DNA from: Synergistaceae bacterium
GTDB lineage: Bacteria; Synergistota; Synergistia; Synergistales; Synergistaceae
Assembly: GCA_031290815.1 (NCBI GenBank)
Contig: JAISLO010000167.1
Coordinates: 1-15,517, forward strand
Length of the DNA stretch: 15,517 nt
Reading direction: 5' to 3'
Positions 1 to 7,014 of this stretch are shown piece after piece (the first letter of the stretch is position 1; each line of letters starts with the position of its first letter). A program made the translations under genes and the position numbers. The notes beneath the pieces were generated by a model. That model was given only the letters and a program-made list of their open reading frames with translations. It did not search any database and had not been told where the DNA came from.

Positions 1-509
1 TTTGTTATCTCTTCGAGCAATTTTTGCAGATCCGCGTGGTTCGAGGCGGATTGAACGGCCTTCTTCAGGCTGTGCCTTTCGAAGAACGGGTTTTCGGGAC
101 GGATGCCCTCGACTCCGAAGAGCTCTCTGTACATCAGGTTGACCGCCGGCATGGAGAAATCGGCCTCGACCTCCCTCGCCCCGAACAGTATCCACAGCTC
201 TTTGAACCCAGCCCAGGCTATGGCCGACGCGCACATGGGGCATGGATCGTTGACCGATAGGAATATCAAGTCCTTTGCGTTGGGGCGCACCGGCAACTTG
301 AAAAACCTGTTCAAGGCGTCCATCTCTCCGTGAAACAGCGGGTTTTCAACCCTGTTGTCGGAACCCACCATGACAGACGTCAGCGTATCAGCGCGTATTA
401 TGGCGCTTCCGAATATATGGTTGCCTCTATGTATCTCGGACTCGGACAATGGTATTATTTCGTCCCTGATTATCTCCAGGAGCCTTCGGAGCTTTTCGGT
501 ACCGTTCAT
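1..509 (-). CDS. Zinc-dependent cytidine/deoxycytidylate-type deaminase family protein, 3' end cut by window edge
   Basis: I translated the minus strand directly: 169 codons are visible from an ATG at 509, and the C-terminus lies beyond the left edge. The cytidine deaminase-like zinc site is clear: FHGEMDAL (His60, Glu62) and DPCPMCASAI (Cys90, Cys93). In this family His and two Cys bind zinc and Glu shuttles protons during hydrolytic deamination of a nucleobase, nucleoside or nucleotide. Substrate (cytosine, guanine, dCMP or tRNA adenosine) cannot be told from what is visible. A GGGAGG sequence lies 8 bases before the chosen ATG. An in-frame ATG 14 codons upstream (549-551) has a weaker GGAG and remains possible. 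The gap to gspG (510-677) has no clear promoter or terminator. The protein is probably cytoplasmic because no signal peptide is seen. Confidence 0.8.
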   Translation of the reverse strand, partial: MNGTEKLRRLLEIIRDEIIPLSESEIHRGNHIFGSAIIRADTLTSVMVGSDNRVENPLFHGEMDALNRFFKLPVRPNAKDLIFLSVNDPCPMCASAIAWAGFKELWILFGAREVEADFSMPAVNLMYRELFGVEGIRPENPFFERHSLKKAVQSASNHADLQKLLEEIT

Positions 510-677
510 TGCAATCGCCCTCCCAGGCCGCGCCGCTCCATCGGTCGTCATAGCGGCTCCGGCCGACTGAGCTCTACACAAGGTGCAATGGCTGATTTAC
601 TGTCTGACTCCAATTAATGTCATACCAATTTTCAAGCGGCGTAAGCAGGATCTCGCCTCATGAACCGCCGTTTCGTT

Positions 678-1109
678 TCATCCGTTGGTGATGTCGGCGT
701 TCTTCCCCTCTCCTCCCTCTTTTCCGTCCGCGCCGAGGGATATTATATCGTAATCCCCGTTTTCTCCCGGACATTTGTAGATGAATTCGTTACCCCAGGC
801 ATCCTTGGGCAAGCTCTTGCTGTTCATGTAGCCGCCCCTCGGGAAATTTTTGGGTTCCGGCGGGATTGTCGGTTTTTCGATCAGCGCCCTCAGCCCCTGC
901 TCCGTGGTGGGAAAGAAACCGTTGTTGATATGAAACATCTGAAGGACGTTTTCTATTTGAGTAATCTGAGTCTTAGTGCTGGTAATCCTGGCCTGGTCGG
1001 TGTTGTCTGACAGACGGGGCCCTATTATGGCGGCCAGCATGCCTATGATAACCACCACTACCATTATCTCCACGAGGGTAAACCCGCTTCGTCTTTTTCC
1101 CTTGAGCAT
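678..1109 (-). CDS. gspG: Type II secretion-type major pseudopilin GspG
   Basis: This 143-residue protein has a class III (prepilin) signal: a short basic leader, then G|FTLVEIMVVVVIIGML. PilD-type peptidase would cut after Gly9 and methylate Phe, and Glu5 of the mature protein is present. The C-terminal half has the GspG pattern FFPTTEQGLRALIE...PKDAWGNEFIYKCPG...YDIISLGADGKEGGEG, the calcium-binding loop region of major pseudopilins. GspG forms the short periplasmic pseudopilus that pushes substrates through the outer-membrane secretin. A strong GGAGGAGGTG ribosome site lies just before the ATG. No other secretion gene (gspE, gspF, gspD) is visible here. The C-terminus ends in DITNG where relatives usually continue DITNW, so a small indel is possible. 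It could instead serve a type IV pilus-like machine, but the sequence pattern favours GspG. Confidence 0.9.
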   Translation of the reverse strand: MLKGKRRSGFTLVEIMVVVVIIGMLAAIIGPRLSDNTDQARITSTKTQITQIENVLQMFHINNGFFPTTEQGLRALIEKPTIPPEPKNFPRGGYMNSKSLPKDAWGNEFIYKCPGENGDYDIISLGADGKEGGEGKNADITNG

Positions 1110-1142
1110 TCAAACACCTCCTCCGTCGAATTTACGGCTGTA

Positions 1143-1174
1143 ATTATATACCCTTTGCAAGCACAGCCATTATA
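1143..1174 (-). promoter_or_regulatory. Two candidate -10 boxes for gspG
   Basis: Two perfect TATAAT hexamers occur on the minus strand at 1148-1143 and 1174-1169, 34 to 65 bases upstream of the gspG ATG. Neither has a good TTGACA-like partner at 16-18 bp, so they may need an activator, or only one may be used. The divergent lepA promoter lies about 100 bp away. Confidence 0.35.
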
Positions 1175-1266
1175 CAAAGTACGTATTTATGACGATAACG
1201 AGCCGGGGCGCGAATCAATTTCACGCCGCGAGATTATACCACATCGTCTCAGGTCGCGCTTCTCTA

Positions 1267-1295
1267 TTGCGCGCCGGCCGCAAAATCGATAGAAT
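1267..1295 (+). promoter_or_regulatory. Candidate sigma-70-type promoter for lepA
   Basis: TTGCGC (1267-1272) and TAGAAT (1290-1295) are separated by exactly 17 bp, and lepA begins 26 bp after the -10 box. The predicted transcription start, near 1302, leaves a short leader holding the AGAGGTG ribosome site. The -10 box matches consensus at 5 of 6 positions and the -35 box at 4 of 6. Confidence 0.5.
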
Positions 1296-1321
1296 CAGGG
1301 GAGGACGGAAGAGGTGAACCC

Positions 1322-3151
1322 ATGGACAATGGAACCGCGAACATGAACAGGATAAGAAATTTCAGCATCATAGCGCACGTCGACCACGGAAAATCGACCC
1401 TGGCGGACAGGCTCATCGAAATGACGCACACCGTGGAGAGCCGGAATATGAAGGCTCAGATTCTGGACACGCTGGATCTGGAGCGTGAGCGCGGCATAAC
1501 GATCAAGCTCGTGCCCGTCAGGATGAACTACACCGCGCCCGACGGCGAGAAGTACATCCTGAACCTCATCGACACCCCGGGGCATGTGGACTTCAGCTAC
1601 GAGGTGTCGCGCTCGCTCGCGGCCTGCGAGGGCGCGGTTCTGGTGGTGGACGCGGCCCAGGGCGTGGAGGCCCAGACCGTGGCGAACGCGTATCTCGCTG
1701 TCGAGCAGAATCTGGACCTGATACCGGTGTTCAACAAGATAGACCTCCCGTCCGCGCAGCCGGAGCGCATAGCGAAGGAGGTCGGCGAGGTTATAGGCAT
1801 CGACGCGTCGAACGCCGTGCTGGCGAGCGCCAAGGACGGCGTCGGGGTGGACGAAATCCTCGAGCGCATCGTGAGCGACATCCGGCCGCCAGTTGGCGAT
1901 CCCGATGCCCCGCTTCGCGCCCTCGTCTTCGACTCGGTCTACGACAACTACAAGGGCGTCATCAGCTACGTCCGCGTCGTGGATGGCGAACTGAGGGTCA
2001 GAAAGGGCGTATCGTTCATGGCGACGGGGGAGGTCTTCGAGGTCGAGGAGGTCGGGGTATTCACCCCCTCGATGCGGCCGGTCGACCGCCTCGGCCCGGG
2101 GGAGGTGGGTTACGTCGTTGCAGGGATAAAGTCGCTCGCCGACGCCGGAGTAGGCGACACTATAACGGACTCGCCGCGCCCGGCGCCGTCTCCGCTGCCC
2201 GGTTATCGCAGGGTGAAGCCGGTGGTGTTCTGCGGCTTTTTCCCGATAGAGAGGGAGGAGATAAACTCGCTTCGAGAGGCGCTGGAGAAGCTTCAGATAA
2301 ACGACTCGGCTATAACGTTCGAGCCGGAGTCGTCTACGGCGCTGGGGTTTGGCTTCCGCTGCGGATTCCTTGGCCTGCTGCACATGGAGATAGCGAAGGA
2401 GCGGCTTTACAGGGAGTTCGGCGTCGAGCTCGTCGCCACCGCGCCCAACGTCATATACCAGGTCAAGCTCACGGACGGCGATACGATAGAGGCCCGCCGC
2501 CCGTCCGACTTCCCGTCGGATGTGTCGAGGCAGGAGGAGGTGCTGGAGCCGTACATAAAGATAACGATATTCCTCCCCGACAGCTACGTTGGCGCGTGCA
2601 TACAGCTCTGTCAGGAGAGGCGGGGAACTTACGCCGGCATGGACTACATAACCCCCGAGCGCGTGCGGCTGACGTATGATCTGCCTCTCTCGGAGTTCAT
2701 AATGGACTTTCACGACAGGCTGAAGTCCGTGACCAGGGGTTACGCGTCCCTTGACTACGAGCACATCGGCTACAGGCCCTCCGACCTCGTGAAGGTCGAT
2801 ATCCTGATACAGGATGAACCGGTGGACGCTTTCAGCTTCATCTGTCACAGGGACGCGGCGTATCACAGGGGACACGCCGTGGCCGCCAAGCTCAAGGAGC
2901 TGATACCACGCCAGCTCTTCGAGGTTCCGATACAGGCCGCGATAGGCAAGAAGGTCATTGTCAGGGTCAACGTCAAAGCGCTCCGAAAGGACGTGCTGGC
3001 GAAGTGTTACGGGGGCGACATCACCAGAAAGCGAAAGCTCCTCGAAAAACAGAAGGAGGGCAAGAAGCGCATGAAGCAGGTCGGCCGCGTCCTCATTCCC
3101 CAGGAGGCGTTCATGGCCTTCATGGAAGTCTCAGGGGATGACGGCAGGTAG
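1322..3151 (+). CDS. lepA: Elongation factor 4 (LepA), ribosome-bound GTPase
   Basis: The 609-residue length matches the family (about 600). GTPase motifs are intact: G1 AHVDHGKST (18-26), G3 DTPGH (84-88), G4 NKID (138-141) and G5 SAK (169-171). Domain II and EF-G-like domains III and V follow, including FGFRCGFLGLLHMEI. The LepA-specific C-terminal domain GGDITRKRKLLEKQKEGKKR begins near residue 563 and contacts the ribosome. LepA binds stalled or maturing ribosomes and acts on tRNA position or assembly. The ATG at 1322 is chosen because AGAGGTG lies 5 bases before it. An internal ATG (codon 8), matching the usual MNRIRN start, has no good ribosome site. The last 14 bases overlap hemW, which suggests translational coupling. 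Confidence 0.98.
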   Translation: MDNGTANMNRIRNFSIIAHVDHGKSTLADRLIEMTHTVESRNMKAQILDTLDLERERGITIKLVPVRMNYTAPDGEKYILNLIDTPGHVDFSYEVSRSLAACEGAVLVVDAAQGVEAQTVANAYLAVEQNLDLIPVFNKIDLPSAQPERIAKEVGEVIGIDASNAVLASAKDGVGVDEILERIVSDIRPPVGDPDAPLRALVFDSVYDNYKGVISYVRVVDGELRVRKGVSFMATGEVFEVEEVGVFTPSMRPVDRLGPGEVGYVVAGIKSLADAGVGDTITDSPRPAPSPLPGYRRVKPVVFCGFFPIEREEINSLREALEKLQINDSAITFEPESSTALGFGFRCGFLGLLHMEIAKERLYREFGVELVATAPNVIYQVKLTDGDTIEARRPSDFPSDVSRQEEVLEPYIKITIFLPDSYVGACIQLCQERRGTYAGMDYITPERVRLTYDLPLSEFIMDFHDRLKSVTRGYASLDYEHIGYRPSDLVKVDILIQDEPVDAFSFICHRDAAYHRGHAVAAKLKELIPRQLFEVPIQAAIGKKVIVRVNVKALRKDVLAKCYGGDITRKRKLLEKQKEGKKRMKQVGRVLIPQEAFMAFMEVSGDDGR

Positions 3152-4238
3152 CGTATACATTCACGTCCCGTTCTGCGAGTCAAAGTGCCCGTACTGCGCC
3201 TTTAAGAGCGCGCCGAAGGGCGACGGAGACGAGGAGTTGTACGTCGAATCTGTCAGGCGCGAGATCTCCCGCAGGTCGTCGGAGATCGGCCCGATTGACA
3301 CGCTCTACGTCGGAGGAGGGACTCCCACCGCCCTGTCCGTCGGTTCATGGCGCGAGCTCGTGAACGTGCTGGAGTCGTCGCTCTCGTTTTTGGACGGCGC
3401 GGAGGTCACGGTGGAGGCGAACCCGAACACTCTCTCGGCCGAACACATCCGCCTGTGGGGGGAGTGGCGGGTGAACCGGGTCAGCGTCGGTGTCCAGAGC
3501 TTCTCAGACGACGAACTGTCGTTTCTGGGGAGGCTTCACACCGCTCTCCAGGCGGAGGAAGCGGTCGTCATGTGCGAGGAGGCCGGGTTCTGCGTGTCGC
3601 TCGATCTCATGTTCGGCCTGCCGGGCGCGTCCATCCGCGATTGGGCGAGGTCTCTGCGCCGCGCTGTCGGGCTGAGGCCGCGTCACATATCGGTCTATCA
3701 GCTCACGATCGAGCCGGGTACGCCGTTTTATGAAAGAAAATTCGACCTGCCCGAAGGCTACTGGCAGTACAGATACGCTCAGTGGAGACTGCCGAAGGAG
3801 GGTTTTTTTCAATACGAGATATCGGCGTTTGCCTCACCGGGATATGAGTGCGGGCACAACATGAACTACTGGGCCGACGGGGAGTACGTCGGCATCGGCC
3901 CGGCGGCCTGGAGCTTTACGAACGGCGCGAGGCGCGCTAACGCGGCGTCTCTGGCCGAATACGCGAGGATGACGGAGCGGGGAGGGGATGCGTTCGTCTT
4001 CGAGGAGCGCATCGAGGGCGAGAGAGCGGCAAGGCAGGCGGCCGTGCTGGCCCTCAGGACGAAAAAAGGAATAGACTGGAGCGTCTTCAGGTCGAGGTAC
4101 GGAGATGCTTTCTCGGACGCGATAATGCGCGGCCTGGCGAAGTTTCCCGGCGAGCTGATCACGTGCGACGAGCGCGGCGCCGCGCTCTCCAAAAAGGGGA
4201 TGCGAGTGGGCGACGCGATATGGAGCGACATAATATGA
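3138..4238 (+). CDS. hemW: HemW-like radical SAM protein (coproporphyrinogen III oxidase-like, putative heme chaperone)
   Basis: The 366-residue protein opens with the radical-SAM cluster motif CESKCPYCAF (Cys13, Cys17, Cys20), which binds a 4Fe-4S cluster and S-adenosylmethionine. The next residue pair is Ala-Phe. True HemN has a fourth cysteine (CX3CX2CXC) there, so the protein fits HemW, a heme-binding and heme-delivery protein, better than coproporphyrinogen dehydrogenase. Other family segments are YVGGGTPTAL (near 57-66), VNRVSVGVQSF, DLMFGLPGAS and SVYQLTIEPGTPFYE. The C-terminal HemN-type domain is present. The ATG lies inside the end of lepA with only AGGGG directly before it, so translation probably depends on lepA. 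lepA-hemW adjacency is also known from Bacillus. Older annotations call such genes hemN; actual substrate or heme partner is unknown here. Confidence 0.92.
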   Translation: MTAGSVYIHVPFCESKCPYCAFKSAPKGDGDEELYVESVRREISRRSSEIGPIDTLYVGGGTPTALSVGSWRELVNVLESSLSFLDGAEVTVEANPNTLSAEHIRLWGEWRVNRVSVGVQSFSDDELSFLGRLHTALQAEEAVVMCEEAGFCVSLDLMFGLPGASIRDWARSLRRAVGLRPRHISVYQLTIEPGTPFYERKFDLPEGYWQYRYAQWRLPKEGFFQYEISAFASPGYECGHNMNYWADGEYVGIGPAAWSFTNGARRANAASLAEYARMTERGGDAFVFEERIEGERAARQAAVLALRTKKGIDWSVFRSRYGDAFSDAIMRGLAKFPGELITCDERGAALSKKGMRVGDAIWSDII

Positions 4239-4831
4239 ATGGAGTTGATGAAATGGGATCAAAGGCCGAGGCTGCGCTGTTCATGATCGATGGTTTTGAG
4301 GAGACGGAGGCGGTCACCACGGCGGACATCATGAGGCGCGCTGAAATCGACGTCGTCACCGTGTCTCTGGGAGAATCCAGGAGGCTGACAGGCCGCAGCC
4401 GCATAACAGTGGAGACCGACGTGATGTTTTGCGACGTGCGGAATCTGGTGTTCGACATGCTGGTGATACCCGGCGGCACGACGGCGTATGCGAAGCACGA
4501 TGGACTGCTCGGCATGGTCAAGAAGCACAACGACCTGGGGAAGAAGCTCGCGGCAATATGCGCGGCTCCGGCCGTGTTCGGAAAGCTAGGCATCCTGCGC
4601 GGCCGCCGCGCCGTCATATTTCCCGGTTTGGAGGAGTGGCTCGACGGGGCCTTTATCAGCGGCGAGATCGTGGTCACCGACGGAAATATCACCACTTCCA
4701 AGGGCCCTGGGACGGCTGTTTACTTCGCGCTGAGGTTGGTCGAAATCCTGTGCGGCAGTGCCGCCGCAGACCTGGTGGCGGAGCCGTTTCATGTGCAGGA
4801 GCTCAAAAGGCGGATACCAGCGCTTTATTAG
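4235..4831 (+). CDS. DJ-1/PfpI family protein (YajL/ThiJ-like)
   Basis: This is a single-domain, 198-residue protein of the class I glutamine amidotransferase-like fold. The DJ-1 hallmarks are visible: GFEETEAVTTADIMRRA near the N-terminus, where Glu25 aligns with DJ-1 Glu18; LVIPGG (76-81); and the nucleophile elbow AAICAAP with reactive Cys109. The end includes GNITTSKGPGTAVYFALRLVE, also typical. Members are reported as redox-sensing, chaperone or glyoxalase/deglycase proteins; which applies cannot be told. The start is ambiguous. ATG 4235 overlaps the hemW stop by ATGA and has GGAG 9 bases before. ATG 4253 has GGAG 8 bases before and fits the usual short DJ-1 N-terminus. The gene is clearly in the lepA-hemW transcription unit. 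Confidence 0.92.
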   Translation: MNGVDEMGSKAEAALFMIDGFEETEAVTTADIMRRAEIDVVTVSLGESRRLTGRSRITVETDVMFCDVRNLVFDMLVIPGGTTAYAKHDGLLGMVKKHNDLGKKLAAICAAPAVFGKLGILRGRRAVIFPGLEEWLDGAFISGEIVVTDGNITTSKGPGTAVYFALRLVEILCGSAAADLVAEPFHVQELKRRIPALY

Positions 4832-4853
4832 CAGGGCCGGTTCATACCGCGAA

Positions 4854-4880
4854 CTCGGGGGTAAAACCCTTATCCCCGAG
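4854..4880 (+). terminator. Short GC-rich hairpin between DJ-1 gene and hydrolase gene
   Basis: CTCGGGG (4854-4860) and CCCCGAG (4874-4880) form a perfect 7-bp stem with a 13-base loop. It is followed by AGTTTCATAAATT, not a clean T run. It could be a weak terminator or attenuator for the upstream operon, or an mRNA structure in the leader of the next gene. Confidence 0.35.
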
Positions 4881-4913
4881 AGTTTCATAAATTACCGGAG
4901 AGGAGGATCCGCG

Positions 4914-5792
4914 TTGAAGAAAATATCAAACGAACGATCCCCCGCAGCGGCGGGGCGGAGAACACGTCTCGGCTTCATGCTGCTCGGGATGCTGGCGGCG
5001 CTTCTGTTTTTCGGCGTTCGTCATCTGCTGCCGCGGATAGTATTCATACCGTCGAGGAATATCGTCACAACGCCCGGCGATTATGGCCTGCCGTTCGATG
5101 ACGTCATGATCACAACTTCCGACGGCGTGAGTATCAACGGATGGTTCGTTCCAGCGCCGGAGGCTCGCGGCACGCTGCTCTTCTTTCATGGAAACGCGGG
5201 CAATATATCTCATCGCATGGATTCGATAGAAATCTTCCATAACCTCGGATTATCTGTGTTCATCATCGATTACAGGGGATTCGGCAGGAGCGGGGGGAGT
5301 TGTTCAATATCCGGCACAACGGAGGACGCGGCGGCCGCTTGGCGGTATCTCACCGGTGAACGCGGCATCTCTCCGGAAGATATAGTCGTCTTCGGACGTT
5401 CGATAGGCGGCGCGGTCGCAATGCAGCTCATGGCTCGCGTCAAACCTCGCGCTCTGATATTGGAATCCACGTTCTCGTCGCTCGCCGAGATGATACGAGT
5501 TCCGTTTCTCGTCCCGCTCGCGCGTCTCATCGCTGGCGGCGCGTTCGACTCCGCTCAAATCGCGTCGAAACTGACCGTTCCGACGCTCTTCATTCACAGC
5601 CCAGACGACGAAATAGTGCCGTACCGTCTCGGCAGACGTCTTTACGAATCGGCAGCGGGCGAGAAGACGTTCGCGGAGATTCACGGGGGCCACAACGACG
5701 GCTTTCTCAAGTCGATAGACATCTACCGGGCCGCTCTGGACGAATTTCTCAGGGAGCGCTTGGGAGAAGCAAAACGCGCGGAAGCGGATTGA
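4914..5792 (+). CDS. Membrane-anchored alpha/beta hydrolase (serine hydrolase, Bem46/YfhR-like)
   Basis: From the TTG at 4914 the protein has 292 residues. AGGAGG lies 7 bases before this TTG, and longer in-frame starts would run into the DJ-1 gene, so TTG is preferred. A basic N-terminus is followed by one membrane segment (about residues 20-40, LGFMLLGMLAALLFFGV), so the catalytic domain is probably on the outer face of the inner membrane. The alpha/beta hydrolase parts occur in order: oxyanion region FFHGNAGN, DYRGFGRSGG, nucleophile elbow GRSIGG (Ser163), acid HSPDDEIVP (Asp232 likely) and HGGHND (His260). The set of catalytic residues looks complete. This fold hydrolyses esters, amides or thioesters; the natural substrate is unknown. 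It is 82 bp after the DJ-1 gene and may be read through from it. Confidence 0.9.
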   Translation: MKKISNERSPAAAGRRTRLGFMLLGMLAALLFFGVRHLLPRIVFIPSRNIVTTPGDYGLPFDDVMITTSDGVSINGWFVPAPEARGTLLFFHGNAGNISHRMDSIEIFHNLGLSVFIIDYRGFGRSGGSCSISGTTEDAAAAWRYLTGERGISPEDIVVFGRSIGGAVAMQLMARVKPRALILESTFSSLAEMIRVPFLVPLARLIAGGAFDSAQIASKLTVPTLFIHSPDDEIVPYRLGRRLYESAAGEKTFAEIHGGHNDGFLKSIDIYRAALDEFLRERLGEAKRAEAD

Positions 5793-5827
5793 TTGCCATG
5801 ACTCGTGGTTATAGAAGGAGCAGCGCT

Positions 5828-5872
5828 ATGAGCGGGCAAAAAAACAAGATTAACTATAGTTCCCGCCACTAA
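5828..5872 (+). CDS. Possible 14-residue micro-ORF
   Basis: A short frame encodes MSGQKNKINYSSRH, with GGAG 7 bases before its ATG, 35 bp after the hydrolase stop. It is small, basic and polar and matches no family I know. Its stop codon lies inside the left arm of the inverted repeat (5849-6002), so it may be the stump of a gene interrupted there, or simply chance. There is no evidence for translation beyond the ribosome site. Confidence 0.2.
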   Translation: MSGQKNKINYSSRH

Positions 5873-6002
5873 TTCTTACTACATTTTAAAATATTTGTGA
5901 CCATAACGGAGCGCGTTTTTCGACGAAGTCAGATTTTTGTTGAAAATTTTTACACGATTTTCAGAGTGTAGTTAAGAATTCTTAGCTGGAGTTATAGCTA
6001 AT
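5849..6002 (+). repeat. Long imperfect inverted repeat in AT-rich gap (possible MITE relic or structured RNA)
   Basis: The gene-free gap 5793-6114 is much more AT-rich than its surroundings. Its central 154 bp has two arms of about 50 bases: 5849-5899 pairs with 5953-6002. The outer ends pair as ATTAACTATA versus ATTAGCTATA (9 of 10). The best inner block is AATTCTTACTACA (5871-5883) against 5967-5980, 13 bp with one bulge. About three quarters of outer-arm positions are complementary, and several mismatches become G:U pairs if the plus strand is transcribed. A 12-bp palindrome TAAGAATTCTTA (5973-5984) and the pair TTAGCT/AGCTAA (5982-6001) lie within the right arm. No coding capacity and no convincing target-site duplication is seen. 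It ends 33 bp before the glyQ -35 box. Confidence 0.5.
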
Positions 6003-6034
6003 GTAACATGCGTATTGCGCTCGATGCAAATGTA

Positions 6035-6063
6035 TTGGATGAGATGGCCCATTCAGCTATAAT
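6035..6063 (+). promoter_or_regulatory. Strong sigma-70-type promoter for glyQS
   Basis: TTGGAT (6035-6040) and a perfect TATAAT (6058-6063) are separated by exactly 17 bp. Transcription would start near 6070, giving a leader of about 45 bases before the glyQ TTG. The leader is too short for a T-box, and no T-box antiterminator sequence is seen. Confidence 0.75.
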
Positions 6064-6114
6064 GACTGAGTTCCGCCCGGGAAATCGCGTTTATGTCTGA
6101 AGGGGGATTTAAGT

Positions 6115-7014
6115 TTGAATTTCCAGGAATTGATAATGCGCCTTGAAGGTTTTTGGACCGGACTGGGCTGCGTGCTGCAGCAGCCTTATGATATCGAGGT
6201 AGGGGCCGGAACCATGAACCCGGCCACGACGCTCAGGGTGCTCGGACCCGAACCGTGGAAAGTAGCCTACGTCGAGCCGTCGCGCAGGCCGACGGACGGG
6301 AGATACGGGGAAAACCCGAACAGGCTGCAGCACTACTATCAGTACCAGGTGATACTGAAGCCGTCTCCCAGCGATGTCCAGGATATCTACATCGACAGCC
6401 TCAAGGCGCTTGGGATAGAACCGGCGGATCATGACATACGCTTCGTGGAGGACGACTGGGAGAATCCGACGACAGGCGCGTGGGGGCTTGGCTGGGAGGT
6501 CTGGCTCGACGGAATGGAGATAACCCAGTTCACTTACTTCCAGCAGTTCGGCGGCATCGACATGGAGGTCGTTCCCGCCGAGATCACCTACGGGCTCGAG
6601 CGCATAGCGATGTACGTCCAAAAGGTGAACAGCGTCTACGACCTCGAATGGGTCGGCCGGGTAAAATACGGGGACGTCCATCATCGCTCGGAGGTTGAAG
6701 GTTCTACATACAATTTCGAGATAGCCGACACCGATATGCTCTTCAATCTCTTCGACATGTACGAGGCGGAGTCGAGGAGAACTGTCGAACGCGGCATGGT
6801 TCTGCCGGCCTATGACTACGTCCTCAAATGTTCGCACGCCTTTAACGTACTGGACGCCCGCAACGCGATAAGCGTAACCGAGCGCACCGGTTATATAGGC
6901 AGGGTTCGAGCGCTGGCTGGCGCCTGCTGCAGGGCGTACCTGGAACAGAGGCGCGGCATGGGTTATCCTTTGACTGGCAAATTCGACAACACCGAGGGGA
7001 GCGAAGGGATATGA
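6115..7014 (+). CDS. glyQ: Glycyl-tRNA synthetase alpha subunit
   Basis: This is the 299-residue catalytic alpha subunit of the alpha2-beta2 glycyl-tRNA synthetase, which activates glycine with ATP and charges tRNA-Gly in the cytoplasm. It follows the bacterial GlyQ closely: FQELIMRLEGFW, QQPYDIEVGAGTMNP, LGPEPWKVAYVEPSRR, PTDGRYGENPNR (59-70), DIRFVEDDWENPTTGAWGLG, WLDGMEITQFTYFQQ and EITYGLERIAMYVQ. The start is TTG at 6115, with a GGGGGA ribosome site 7 bases before it; no ATG start is available that keeps the conserved N-terminus. The stop overlaps the glyS start (ATGA), so equal subunit synthesis by translational coupling is likely. Nothing is truncated. Confidence 0.98.
   Translation: MNFQELIMRLEGFWTGLGCVLQQPYDIEVGAGTMNPATTLRVLGPEPWKVAYVEPSRRPTDGRYGENPNRLQHYYQYQVILKPSPSDVQDIYIDSLKALGIEPADHDIRFVEDDWENPTTGAWGLGWEVWLDGMEITQFTYFQQFGGIDMEVVPAEITYGLERIAMYVQKVNSVYDLEWVGRVKYGDVHHRSEVEGSTYNFEIADTDMLFNLFDMYEAESRRTVERGMVLPAYDYVLKCSHAFNVLDARNAISVTERTGYIGRVRALAGACCRAYLEQRRGMGYPLTGKFDNTEGSEGI

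Noticed and set aside
1295..2875. 526-codon open frame on the minus strand
   Set aside because: It lies fully opposite lepA, which has intact conserved motifs; the antisense product is Arg/His/Val-rich with no recognisable domain. It is a shadow of GC-rich coding bias.
5849..6002. Insertion sequence with transposase
   Set aside because: The inverted repeat encloses only about 50 bases, has no transposase frame and no convincing target duplication. It is kept as a repeat of unknown nature.
6064..6114. T-box or glycine riboswitch ahead of glyQ
   Set aside because: The leader after the promoter is only about 45 bases and holds no T-box antiterminator sequence or riboswitch-like pattern.
6093..6146. 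Short out-of-frame ATG frame (17 codons) overlapping the glyQ start
   Set aside because: It has no ribosome site of its own and looks like chance.
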